Source: Apricaphanius iberus (taxonomy: Eukaryota; Chordata; Actinopteri; Cyprinodontiformes; Aphaniidae). From it: DNA of 64,000 nt. Both the position numbers and the translations under genes were made by a program. Below, one piece after another: positions 23,197-33,901 of this stretch. Each line of letters starts with the position of its first letter. Within the stretch, counting starts at the first letter, position 1. The stretch spans positions 434,001-498,000 of the forward strand of contig JAPXFQ010002722.1 of assembly GCA_028564705.1 (NCBI GenBank). Reading direction: 5' to 3'. The notes beneath the pieces are model-generated. The model was not told the origin of the DNA and ran no database searches. It was given only the letters and a program-made list of their open reading frames with translations.

Positions 23197-23818
23197 AGCG
23201 GCAGGTGAGTGTCTGCTGCACTGCACTGGAAGAAATCTGTGAAGTTAACATGCACACCTAGAAGTTAGAGGGATCAAAGACTCACCAAATATGTTGTCTC
23301 TCTTTTCTTTTTTTTACGTGTACTGTCTGGCAGTGTGGTACTCAGAATTGGTATCGGAGTACCAAGCATAAGCCCAACAGATTTACTTTCTCGAGCATAG
23401 AATTACAGCTTTTGCTATAGTACCCCACTTGATAAAGTGGAACAAATATGCTGTTTTTGGTTTTATCTCCTCACATTTAAGCCCTCAGAGAAGACAAAGA
23501 AACACTTTACATATAAACAATAAGCCGGAATTTTTTTTTTTTTTTTTACTAAACAAACTTGTTGCTGTGAATTTATTTTCCCGTTAATAAAAAAAGTATT
23601 TTTTAGTATTTACAGCTTTTCATTTACTCTCTTTTTTTTCCTCCCACAGATTGCTGGGTCTTGTCTAACAACAGCTAAACGGGACATTTATTATGCACTG
23701 AAAGACACACTGACCATGTGCCGACCTCAGTGTGAGAGTCTTGGCTCTGCTGCATTGAGCTCTATCAAAATGTGGACTCGACTATCATTTTGCACAACAT
23801 TGTTTTTATGACAATAAA
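23197..23818 (+). other. irx6: irx6 3'UTR with intron and poly(A) signal
   Basis: After the TGA at 23194-23196, a strong donor (GCAG|GTGAGT) follows at 23205, only 8 nt later, and a good acceptor (TCCCACAG) ends at 23649. A spliced 3'UTR is therefore predicted: 23197-23204 joined to 23650 onward. Because the last junction is under 50 nt from the stop, it should not trigger nonsense-mediated decay. The first canonical AATAAA is at 23813-23818. Confidence 0.65.
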
Positions 23819-24474
23819 AAAAAAAAAAATATTTTATGCAAGAAATATTTCTAGATGCAAGTGTACAAGCAATGGCCCAAAATGAGATGGGCTGAATTTG
23901 TCTATGGTGTAGTGTAGCATAACTTAGTTCTCTGTGTATTTATCATTTTTATTCTGTCAACAATTTTGGATTATCATTATTTATAATGTTTGTTGGTCAA
24001 ATGTGTCTTATTTTTATTTTTTATTGTATTTATTGTATGTTTAGTCTGATTTTTTCGGATGTAAAAGAGGAAATCTTGTTGGAATTATAGATTACTATAA
24101 AGGAGTTGATCTGCTGTTTTACGTATAAATTTGGATGTTGTTTCTTTTTTGTCACTGTGTTGAACTGTTTGCCCTCCCTCAATTTGCCTTTCAGGACATT
24201 TATAATACATTTTTTTTCCAACAGACCATGTCTTTTGTTATTATTTACAGATGTGAGCACCCACTCAGCCAATTAAAAAACATTTGCAGATGCGCATTTG
24301 ATCAAAGTTTATTTCATTTTAGTTTTAATCTTGACACAACGCCTGAAGCCTCAACACTAATGGAAGGTCATAATTCAGAGGAGAGACGTGAGTAAAATCC
24401 ACAAGTCGCAGAAGAAAGGGGACATCCTATCTGTATTGTCAGCATCTAATCAGGAGTGGCATGAAACACTTTTT
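23819..24474. other. Downstream flank of irx6
   Basis: AT-rich sequence after the first poly(A) signal. It could hold an extended 3'UTR, but no further canonical signal with clear context was seen. No gene. Confidence 0.4.
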
Positions 24475-25345
24475 TTTTTTGCTGTTCAGACCGAGCAACG
24501 AGCCAGGGGCGGAAGATGAATGCTGCTTTGTCCCCTGTGTAGCGAGCCGCTGCACTAACCTAATATTGTGTTAATTTAAAAGGTCATTTGTAGGATCAAA
24601 CCCGACAGAGAGGTTCACATGGTCGATCATAAAACCCCGCTGATTGTGCTAGTTTGCTCGTAGAGCATCTCGTTATAGACTAACTCTCTTATCTCCTTCA
24701 GACAAACGTAATAAGCTGATCACTGTAGTTTGTGATCCATGTTGAAGGTCGACAATAAAAATAGACAAAATCACAACTTTAAAAATCAAATCATTCCGGA
24801 AAAGATGTTGAATAAAGTAGTCAATTGCTGAAGGGATTTTGATTGTGGCGTGCTAATACACCTGGAGAGTTTACAGTTTAACTTTTACCTGGAAGACTTA
24901 CATTTAAATGAAATCTAAAAAAAAAAATAAAAAAAAAAAACTAAACAAAAACAATTTAACAAACCTAAGTTATAATATCAGTAATCATGTTCCTATATTT
25001 AGTTTTTTTTTTACATGATAAATGTCATGATAAATGATCATGGCGTCATAAACCAATTACACAGCCGTTTTTCTCCATTCGCCCTGTTCCCATTTTATTT
25101 TGTATTTGCTGTCCTTCGCTTAATAATATGCCAGCGAAGATTTAAAATCCTATAGGTAAATCTGAATCCAGACCACTATCAGAAACAATACCTGCAAATT
25201 ATCTCGAGCCTCCTCAAACCTCATTTCAGATCGTCAGAGTGGGATTAAGCTTGTAATATTTTTTTTTTCTTTTTTTTTCGTATTAGGGCAATTCAGGCAC
25301 AATTTTGCAAAACTGTGGTCATCCTCTGCGTCCTTGACTCGTAGA
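24475..25345. promoter_or_regulatory. Candidate 3' regulatory blocks of irx6
   Basis: Two non-repetitive sub-blocks (about 24480-24790 and 25040-25345), separated by A-rich sequence, have higher complexity than neighbouring desert. They include TAATAAGCTGATCACTG near 24709 and CCAATTACACAGCC near 25052. No coding signal or transposon similarity. Proposed as candidate enhancers on position and composition only. Confidence 0.28.
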
Positions 25346-26004
25346 TTAATCCGTGAAAAGATACACACTGAATAAGAGGATGGGCAGGAATAATGACTTT
25401 TACCTACTCAGATTACTTTTTCTCTGCCTGGTGAAAAAACCCTTGTGAGATAAAATACAAATATTGTTATAAGTGGTAATTCTACGTCATTGAAAATACA
25501 AAAGAAAATTCAAATGTGAGGAGGAATGGATTTAAAACTCAACAGGTAAAAGTGATAAACATTTAAACAATAAAATATTATTAAAAGGGGAATTTATTTC
25601 AGGAGCTCAATCCAAAGGTTAAAAAAAATCACTACAAGTAGTGGTATAATCCAAACGTTTCCCTTCCCAATTTTGATAATTGTGGTATTTAGCCATTAAA
25701 ACCTCCAAATTCCTATCTTCAGTAAATTATCATTAAGTTACAGCAACAACAAAAAACGTTTTTTGGTTTTTTTTATGGTTTTTTTTTTATGTTTTTTTTT
25801 ATAGATAAATGTTATATTCTGGTAATGTTATGACAAATACAATCAGAGGGATGACTGTTAACTGCTCTTGTCCAACAGATCTCACCGCTATTCTCCACAA
25901 AGAGGGTAGACCACAACAACTAATGGTGACTTTTACACAAGTCTGAATGCAAGTATGTTGTTGGCAAGTTAAGTAGAAGGGAAAAGTGTGGCAAGAAAAA
26001 AGAT
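25346..26004. other. Intergenic, no gene recognised
   Basis: AT-rich with T runs at about 25767-25800. No feature supported. Confidence 0.4.
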
Positions 26005-26940
26005 GCATAAGAAACAGGGTTAACCATAACCTCAACAGGATTGTGCAACAAATTCAATTCAGGAGTTTTGGAGAGATTTGTAAAATGTGGATAGCTGCTG
26101 GAATCAGGGTTTCCACACACATAAGTATCCAGGACATTACTTTAGTTAAGCTGGTGATAACCCAGAGACAACATCAGAATCAACTCAGGCTAAGAATAAA
26201 CAAGACTGAACTGTTTCTCAGTTAGCCTTTTTTAATCCAAGTATTTTTCACATATATTTAGTAAGTAAAGGTCCTGGAAACTGGAGGAAGAGTGGAGAAG
26301 ATCAGATTCCAAGGGAATAGGAAACAAGTTCAAAGTGAGTGAAACCTTCTATCAAGAAATGTTGGAGCACTTCATTCTTGCCTCAGCTGAGACAAACTTA
26401 ATGGAGATGTCCTTTTAAATGTTCAGCAGGACTTGGCACTTGCCCAAGCTTATAAAGCACCAATACATGACATAAACCCCATAGAAGGCATAATTGTCAA
26501 GAAAAAGGCGGAAGACACCAGACCTGAGACACGCTAAATGTTGCTAAATCAACCTTGAGCTAAACAACATTTTCGGAGAGCCACTGGGTGATTGTCTTTA
26601 TGAAAAACATGCAGTAGGCTACAACATGCAAAAGGAGACCCAACCAAGTTATTGAGTGCATACACTTTACAAGACATCACAGAGTTTAAGTATGGACATA
26701 TCTGTATAAAAAATGCTTACTTTTCTCATAGTGTATTCTAATTGTCAAAGAAACTGGTTTATGGGTTATTTTTTACAAGCTCTAAAGTATACTCATGAAA
26801 AAATTAATAAAAAAATGTTAACTATGTGCAAGAAACCGGTATAATATGACTTCCAATATTTATAATGAGTTATGAATCCAACTGAATTAATCATTGTAAT
26901 TTACTGAGAAGCAACTCTGTACAGATAGTCACCTGTACGA
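26005..26940 (+). pseudogene. Decayed Tc1/mariner relic, second family
   Basis: A different Tc1-like family from the 3770 group. Landmarks: 'ctcaacaggattgtgcaaca', 'attcaggagttttggagaga', 'gtatccaggacatta', 'cagagacaacatcagaatca', 'tggaggaagagtggagaaga', 'cagcaggacttggcac', 'ataaaccccatagaaggcat', and 'ggagacccaaccaagttatt' with 'gagtgcatacact' near the coding end, then a tail ending near 'gtcacctgta'. Multiple indels and stops. No functional frame. Transposase would be on the + strand. Confidence 0.7.
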
Positions 26941-27069
26941 AATAACATGACTCAAAGAGCTGGGAACATGTCTGAAACACTAAAAATGAGGAATATTCAA
27001 GATGTGCTAAGAACTTAAAATGTACACAGGAAAAAAAAACTATGTGGAGGAAGAAATAATATAAAATCA

Positions 27070-27370
27070 CCTGTGTCTAGATGGGTCATAACTTTTACTG
27101 CTGGAGTGGTAATTACACGCTGCTAATGGGGTGCCAGAGTGTTCTCTGTCCCCCTCAATAATGATCATCCATGTTGCATCCATTAATATGTTGGGTTGGC
27201 ATGTATCAAATATTTAACACCAATTTTGATTAAACAGCAGGCAGTAAAGGAAAGCTGCATTATGCTGCTGAAGGTAATGGTGCATGTACAATGGGATTAA
27301 AACCATGGTGATGTACCTGGGGGACAGCAGGGGCTAGATGGTTGTGATGTCCCTGAAGCAATTAGTAAAT
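27070..27370. promoter_or_regulatory. Candidate conserved non-coding block
   Basis: Compact non-repetitive block with clustered homeodomain cores: GGTAATTACACGCTGCTAAT near 27108, CAATAATGATCATCC near 27155 and CATTAATATG near 27180. No coding pattern and no repeat-family match. Among the more enhancer-like stretches 3' of irx6. Confidence 0.33.
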
Positions 27371-28175
27371 CCAATATGCATCCTTTTATAGACAGTATAG
27401 TTCAGATGTGAGAAAAATGAAAAAATGAACCACTACAGTATTAGTACTATTAGTAAACCCTTATTGGTACCATTATATGAGCACACATATCTGCCAAGAA
27501 AGCTCAGCATTTGTTCCTAGACCTTGTTTCTAGTATGTCTACAACTAAAGCATAACATAAACGTTTTCGTTTTTTTTTTTTCATTTCCAAAAATCAAGTC
27601 CACTAACTATGAAAACAAGTAAATAGGCATTTGTCCATTTTTGCTGTCATGGTTTGCCGGGGGAGGGGCTGAGCAGAAGATTTTCTGTTTTTCTGACATT
27701 TTTTAATCTGAGATGAGGCATGAAATCTGTGACAAACTACAGCATTACAGGAAAATAAATTGTTTAGGAAGCGTATATGCGCAGCGAAATCTCCCTAATA
27801 CAGTCTTGGTAAATTACATTTTTTATGTTTGGGGGGGGGGGCTAAGGGGGTACTTGGGAAGCGTGTTTGCATAATCCAAAACAGATTTTAGATAATCTGT
27901 GAATGGGGCACAAATATGCAAATAGGAATGACAGAAAACAAGCTGTGATAAACATGAATGCTTAAATTGGTTTGACAACTTTAATCTTCGATCATCCCTT
28001 GTTTGAAATCAAAGGTCGTCTCTATACCCACATAGAATTTTATTATGAAACTTCTCCATGTTAAGACTAAATTAATTATACCACCACCACACCTTTACAC
28101 GTGAACCCACACAGAGATTCTCTGTTGTCCCCTTCAGGCACCCCACTGACCTTCTTATATTGTCATACATTATTA
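27371..28175. repeat. Intergenic with G-rich tract at 27831-27865
   Basis: A run of 11 G (27831-27841) is followed by GGGGG (27846-27850) and GGG (27856-27858), giving a possible G-quadruplex on the + strand. The rest is unassigned AT-rich DNA. Confidence 0.5.
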
Positions 28176-28420
28176 GTCTTTTTTTGGAGGGGCGGCAAGC
28201 TGCAGCTATGCATCACATGCTCTTTTCAAGTCTACAGTTCAACTGACTGTTACAAGTGACAGGTGGTCTGTTAATTCATTGTGTGGAACACATGACATGA
28301 TAGAGAGTGAAGATGGCTTTTGATTAACTATGATTATGTTAATCTACAACCGAGATTGATTTTTATATCCAATCCGGCACCGACAAGCTGCAGCTGCATT
28401 CTCAGAAAGAAACACAACAC
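28176..28420. promoter_or_regulatory. Candidate conserved non-coding block
   Basis: Non-repetitive block flanked by two GCTGCAGCT-type E-box-like motifs (AAGCTGCAGCTATGCATCAC near 28198 and AAGCTGCAGCTGCATTC near 28385), with GTTAATTCATTGTG and TTGATTAACTATGATTATGT between them. No coding pattern. Inferred candidate only. Confidence 0.3.
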
Positions 28421-28683
28421 ACATATATTTCCGTCATTTTTGAAGGTTTGTTAAAGAATAGTGGTGAGAAAATATCATGACGACCAGGGAACACAACAGA
28501 AAAGGCCACGGAAAAGATTAAAGTATGGTTAATTGTTAAACAATATCTCAAGATTTGAACATCTCCGAGTACCTATCAATCCTCTGAAAATTGAAATCTA
28601 TGTAACTACAGCCCATGTACTAAGACAAGACCATCAACCTAAAATAACAGGTCTGGCAAAAAAACATTAATTAGAAAAACAAA

Positions 28684-29042
28684 GGACTGCACAGTGGTGC
28701 AGTTGGTAGCACCGTTACTTTGCAGCAGGAAGGTCCCGTTTTCGAATTGCGGCCTGGTGTCTTTCTGCGTGAAGTTTGCATGTTCTGCCTGTGTATGCAT
28801 GGGTTCCCCCCAGGTACTCCGGCTTCCTCCCACAGTCCAAAAACACGACTGTTAGGTTGATTGGTCTCTCTAAATTGCCCTTAGGTTTGTGTTAGTGCAT
28901 GGTTGTTGTCCTGTCTGTCTCTGTGTTTCCCTGCGATTAGCTTGCAACCTGTCCAGGGTGTGCCCTGCTTCTTGGCTTATGACCACTGGAGATGGACATT
29001 AACACCCTTCCATGACCCTTCAATGATACAGTAAGTGGCATA
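28684..29042 (+). repeat. tRNA-headed SINE-like repeat, copy B (most complete)
   Basis: The 5' part CAGTGGTGCAGTTGGTAGCA resembles a tRNA A-box region and GGTCCCGTTTTCGAATTGC a B-box region. The body follows (GTACTCCGGCTTCCTCCCAC, CTAAATTGCCCTTAGG) and the 3' part contains CAACCTGTCCAGGGTGTGCC. This architecture fits a tRNA-derived SINE family abundant in teleosts. Related 3' fragments occur at 2619-2735 (-) and 53308-53430 (-). Confidence 0.7.
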
Positions 29043-29435
29043 AATGCAGAGAAAATGTCAATTTGTAGAAGAGATATAGAGATCTACACCACAGGTGGAA
29101 GAATCTGATGACAGGACATATTATTCTGCCCACCACAAGCTGGCATTTATGTGACCAAAGAAGAAAGCCATTGTAAGAAGTCTGATTTAAAGGTTGCCAT
29201 GATCCATGAATTGGAACACTACATGTGGAAGAACGGGTTCTCGTTACATAAGACCGGATTTTAAATTTGTAATACAGGCAACGCACTTTGCATGGAGGAA
29301 AACTAACATTGCAATTCAGAAACATAGAAAACACTTCATAGTTTAAAAAATCAGTGGGATAGCGTGAAAATTGCTTTTCATAGATTCTTATTTGTGAATT
29401 TTTGTTCGTATTTTGATGATTACCTTTGTTTTGTT

Positions 29436-29625
29436 ATGTAAGTTAATATGTTAACTTAGGTTCGTGAGCTGGACCACGCCTCATATTCAGTATTCTCTCA
29501 CTAATCTACTCGGATCCGACTCACCTGGCATCTCACACCTGAATTCCATTCCTAATTACTCTGTGATCTATTTAAACCCGAGCACCTAGCCATCAGCGTC
29601 GCTCAGACTGTGGTCTCGTAAACCC
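29436..29625 (+). repeat. Ngaro split direct repeat A1
   Basis: Starts ATGTAAGTTAATATGTTAAC and ends GTGGTCTCGTAAACCC. Repeated as A2 at 33063-33253 with only a few substitutions and small indels. Probably carries the promoter for the gag frame, which begins 32 bp downstream. Confidence 0.9.
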
Positions 29626-29656
29626 GCCTTGGTTAGCGAAGACAAGCTCTATTTTC

Positions 29657-31365
29657 ATGGATGTGCTTACCCTTGATCCTTTCGAATCCGATGAGGAGCT
29701 CTTCTCCAGCGAGACTTCTATCATTGGACCATCACCTCCATCCGTGGTCCGTCAAGTCTCTCGCTGTGCCAGGCTTCCATCGGCTCATCGGGATTCCTGC
29801 CAGTCCTCTCAGTCAACCAGAGCTCTTCCATCTGGCTCCGCGCAGTCGGATCCCTCTCCAGCGACTTCCGCGCCTCGAGATCGGCGCCCTTCTCCATCTC
29901 CTCCCCGCACATCTAACTCCCTTTGTTCTCGTCTCGAGGCTTCGCCTCCCCGTTTTTCTGCTCTGGCTACGGGCCGATCGGTCCAAGTTTCCTCCCATTC
30001 CCGCAGTGCGTCCTCGTCGCGCCCTGGGACTTCTTCTGGAATTCAACGGTCCTCAGTAGGCGCTGCAGGCCGATCGACTCCAAGGTTCTCTACGTCCCGA
30101 TCACTTCAGGCTCCCTGTTCGCCACAAGGTCAGCACTTTCCTCCCGATCTCTCTGGCAGTCCAGCTCGGCGGGCTTCTCCTCCCCGTTCCCGTCCGGCTT
30201 CATTCCGGATGAGGAAGTCACCCAGAGTTCGTCGTTCTTCCGACTCCGTCTCCAACCGTCCGGACATGTCTGGGTGGACAGTAGCCCGCTTGCAATCTTC
30301 ACTCAGGGAAAGAGGCATCCCCTTTAGCCGTTCTGCTAATAAATCTTGCCTCTTCAAGCTCCTTTTTCCCTCTACTTCACCGTTAACCCAAACTTCCTCC
30401 TCTCATAATCCACTTCCTATTTCAGCCTCAGTCCCCACTTCCTCTCAGGGCATATCCCAGCCCTCAGCTGCTGGGCCAACACCTACAGCTCCCCCTGCTG
30501 GCGGGGAAGCATCTTCCGTCTCATTTCCCTCAAATTTTGCCTCATTCATAACTAATTTTTTTCTCTTTCTTAGCCTCTCAGGCCGCATCTTCATTAAATC
30601 AATCAATTCCTCTCCCCCACATTCCCCCTTCTATGTTTCCTACAGGTTCAATTCAGGCTTCCATCCATGCTCCAGGAACCTCTTCTAACCCTTCCGTGTT
30701 ACCAGCAGGCTCAAAGGTTCAACAACCTATCGCCGCATTACCTCAAAGTTTTACTGGTCTGCTGTCTCAGTTGCCATCTTCGTTTATTTACACTTCAGCC
30801 TCTAACCATTACACCCTTTCTACAGCAGTACCCCCAATTCGGTCACCCTCTTCCATCAATGGCCCTTCCCCAGTTTCACCCGCTCTCCGGCAACAAATTC
30901 TGAATGGTAATTACATCGATTTAGGTCTCCTTCTCCAACCCTCTCTAGGTCTCTCAGGTCAGCCCCGGGAGTTGCAGACCGGAATGGGACTGATGCAGCA
31001 ATGGTTCAGCTCTTAGCTCTAGTTCCAAAGATCTGACCCCCACAGAGTTTGCTTTTGCATTCTCTCTTTACAGGGACATCATTTGCTCAGTGTTTCCTGA
31101 CCGGCGGACCGAGTTAGACGATTATTTGTCTATTGTCCTTGACATGGCCCTTAGATTTGGAGGAACGGGGTTTTATCAATATCACGTCCTTTTCTCATCC
31201 CAGGCAGCGGGCCGTCTCGCTCAATACAATCAAGGTACATACTGGGGTTGTCTAGACTCCGAGTTATATTGCTGCATCTTTGCGACCCAGGCATCCCTAT
31301 CTTGCAGCCTCTGCGGTGCTTCCTCCCACCCTGCTACTGCATGCACTCTTGTCACTCCTCTCTGA
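29657..31365 (+). pseudogene. Ngaro/DIRS gag-like protein, frameshifted
   Basis: The first frame (29657 to about 30560) is Ser/Pro/Arg-rich, with a SAP-like motif near 30267-30365 (WTVARLQSSLRERGIPF). Homologous sequence then continues in a different frame (about 30574-31013), including LRQQILNGNYIDLGLLLQ. After a further shift it continues to 31365 with FYQYHVLFSSQAAGRLAQYN and a zinc-knuckle-like CSLCGASSHPATAC (C-x2-C-x4-H-x4-C). It would be the structural protein of the element. Two or more frame changes and loss of continuity make it non-functional. Confidence 0.75.
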
Positions 31366-31491
31366 CCTCGGCCATCATCATCATGCTGCTCATCAGTCCC
31401 CAACTGTTCGTCCTCACCTGCCCCTCCCCCTTCAGTGATTCCTTAATCTCTTCTACCACAGTCTAAACCTAATGCCCCTGTCTCCGGGGGC

Positions 31492-31665
31492 ATGGGTAAG
31501 CGCGGCCGTCCAATCCTTTTCCAAGGTGGCAGGATGGTGTGTAACAATTTCAATGACCTTGGCTGCTCAGCCTCCAGCTGTAGGCTCTTGCATACGTGCT
31601 CTTTCTGCGGAAGGGCACATGCTTGGAACACCTGTCCCCATAACCCCACTTCCAAAACAGATTGA
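31492..31665 (+). pseudogene. Ngaro gag C-terminal Cys/His-rich segment
   Basis: A 57-codon open frame, beginning MGKRGRPILFQGGRM and continuing with a Cys-rich run (CNNFNDLGC ... HTCSFCGRAHAWNTC) that fits the second zinc-binding motif at the end of DIRS/Ngaro gag. It ends at a TGA (31663-31665) where the intact element would continue towards the RT. Separated from the preceding gag frame by stops and a shift. Confidence 0.7.
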
Positions 31666-31769
31666 CTATCACAGCACCTCGCCACTCCCATTAAGGGGAC
31701 ATCATTTATTTCTCACCTGTCCACCGCCGCCAACATCCCTTTGCTTCATGGTCTCGCCATTGAGAACCT

Positions 31770-32290
31770 CGCCGGATGGAAATGCGCCTTTCGGCAAGAA
31801 TTTCTTTCATCTTGGAACGGCATTTCATTCTTCTACAATGACTTTATGAATTTCTCATCCAGATGACATCTGGCTATTTACCGATGCAGCACCCTCCGCA
31901 GGCTTTGGTGGTTTCTACAATGGAAGGCGGTTTGCTTCAACATGGCCCCCGAGTTTGAACGTTTGCAGCTCCAGTCGGCCTCTCTCTCATCCGCTCATTA
32001 TGAAATTGATCCCATTGCGATCATAAACAAAGGCCGTTCACTTTCATCCTGCATCACGCAGTTCATTCGTAGACTCACTCTGGCGCCAGCCAAACTTCAG
32101 TTCATTCTCCGTGCTGCTCATGTATCTAACGATCGGAATTCCATCGCTGATTCACTCTCTCGCCTCTCTTTCCAGAAATTCAGGTCCTTGGCTCCAGACG
32201 CAGATCCTCATCCAACTCCGATCCCACTGTTTTCAGCAACCATTTACAACAAACTACACAGCTTCAAGACCTCTCCATCATTTCTCAGAA
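31770..32290 (+). pseudogene. Ngaro RNase H remnant
   Basis: It opens with SSWNGISFFYNDFM (the RT-RNase H connection), followed after a frameshift by the RNase H start WLFTDAAPSAGFGGFYNGRR. After another frameshift near 31950 come SSAHYEIDPIAI and INKGRSLSSC, then the conserved NSIADSLSRLSFQKFRSLAP. The residues that normally lie between 'DPIAI' and 'INKGR' are missing, a small internal deletion. No RT palm motif precedes it: the region between about 31665 and 31770 is far too short to hold one. Confidence 0.75.
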
Positions 32291-32870
32291 CGCTTTCCTC
32301 AACAGCATTGCTCCCAGAACTCTCTCATCTTATCTTTCAAGATGGAACAGTTTTTAAAAGTTTCTATGTAACGTATAACCTTCCATTCCCTTCACTCATC
32401 CCGTCTTCTATTCACCTCTTCATTACCTGTTCACATACAATCCTATAAATCCGCGTTTCCACTATTCAATCATACCTTTCTGGCATTAATTTCTTCATTA
32501 AACTGGCTACCGGCAACTCCCGTCCAGCTCTCTCCCATAGCCACATATCCATGCTTCTCAAAGGTCTTAAGAATCAAGAAACACCTTAACCTAATCACCG
32601 ATTCCCTATAACCTCTGACCTCCTTACCCACTGCATCCACACAATCTGTTACGGTTACTCTCCTCCTCTAATCAATCCCGTTTAGACCTGGCATCAACCC
32701 TGATAATTATTCAATCCACTCCATCCGCATGGGCGCAGGCACTTCAGCTTCTCAGTTAGGCATTTCCGACAAGACTATTCAAATCCTAGGTCGTTTGTCA
32801 TCCTCAGCATACTGTTCTTACATTCATAATAATCTCGACGGTCGGCACCATGCTCATTCCTTGCTTTGTT
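32290..32870 (+). pseudogene. Ngaro tyrosine recombinase remnant
   Basis: Instead of a DDE integrase, DIRS-group elements use a tyrosine recombinase. The N-terminal core-binding part is recognisable (TIQSYLSGINFFIKL and neighbours, about 32460-32600). The catalytic C-terminus is at 32713-32830 (HSIRMGAGTSASQLGIS ... LGRLSSSAYCSYI), with the conserved His-x-x-Arg and a tyrosine near the end. Several stop codons interrupt it (for example in 32447-32700), so it is inactive. Confidence 0.75.
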
Positions 32871-32892
32871 AAATAATGACCAACTTTGGGGC

Positions 32893-33062
32893 TCCTGAGC
32901 AGGCTCGAGAAGAAGACCGACTTCCGAAGACTGCACCCCCACACAGAGTCAACAAGCCTACATCAGTGCATCCTTCCAGACACATCATCTATCTAACCTT
33001 TGTCAATAAATGAACTAATCAAAACTAATCTAATCTCCGTAGGCGTGGTCCATGCTAATGAA
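32893..33062 (+). repeat. Ngaro split direct repeat B1
   Basis: Starts TCCTGAGCAGGCTCGAGAAG and ends GTGGTCCATGCTAATGAA. It matches B2 (33902-34071) with few differences and joins A2 without any spacer. Confidence 0.9.
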
Positions 33063-33253
33063 ATGTAAGTTAATATGTTAACGTAGGTTTCTCGAGCTGG
33101 ACCACACCTCATATTCAGTATTCTCTCACTAATCTACCGGATTCCGACTCACCTGGCATCTCACACCTGAATTCCATTCCTAATTACTCTGTGATCTATT
33201 TAAACCCGAGCACCTAGCCATCAGCGTCGCTCAGACTGTGGTCTCGTAAACCC
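33063..33253 (+). repeat. Ngaro split direct repeat A2
   Basis: Second copy of A1. Begins immediately after B1 and ends in GTCTCGTAAACCC. Confidence 0.9.
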
Positions 33254-33309
33254 CACCCTCCCTCCCGCTGATCCTTTATCTCGTCTCAGTATTACATCCC
33301 CATTTTACT

Positions 33310-33833
33310 ATTCCCTCATCCCTTCATCCGCTCCCTCATCCCTTCATCCCCTCCCTCATCCCTTCATCCCCTCCCTCATCCCTTCATCCCCTCCCTCATC
33401 CCTTCATCCTTTTCATCCCATCGTCCCTTCATCTCCTCCGTCATTCCCTCTCTCAACCCCTCCCTCATCCCCTCCCTCATCCCTTCATCCCCTCCCTCAT
33501 CCCTTTCATCCCCTCCCTCATCCCTTCATCCCCTCCCTTATCCCCTCATCCCTTTCATCCCACCATCCCTTCATCTCCTCCGTCATTCCCTCTCTCATCC
33601 CCTCATCCCTTCATCCCCTCATCCCTTTCATCCCTTCTGCCCCTCATCCCTTCATCCCCTCATCCCTTTCATCCCTTCATCTCCTCCGTCATTCCCTCTC
33701 TCAACCCCTCCCTCATCCCTTCATCCCTTTCATCCCTTCATCCCTTCATCCCTTTCATCCCCTCCCTCATCCCCCCTTCATCCCCATCATCCTTCCATCC
33801 CCTCATCCTTTCATCCCCTCCCTCATCCCTTCA
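33310..33833 (+). repeat. CT-rich minisatellite inside Ngaro 3' end
   Basis: A tandem array built on a roughly 20-bp unit of the form CCCTCATCCCTTCATCCCCT, with many length variants, some interrupted by CTCCGTCATTCCCTCTCTCA higher-order blocks. The strand is almost free of G and of purine runs, so it is a long polypyrimidine tract. It lies between A2 and B2. Its expansion post-dates or accompanies the element's insertion. Not CRISPR: there are no unique spacers. Confidence 0.9.
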
Positions 33834-33901
33834 TCTGCTTATCTGCTCTTTCAAACTCCAGCTCTAATATCTGTTTCTTTCAGGTTCTTTGTCTGGGGGG
33901 G

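Noticed and set aside
28684..28750. A functional tRNA gene
   Set aside because: The A- and B-box-like motifs belong to the head of a SINE-like repeat. The cloverleaf does not close and the same family recurs as fragments elsewhere.
33310..33833. CRISPR-like array
   Set aside because: Tandem minisatellite with no unique spacers, in a eukaryotic genome.
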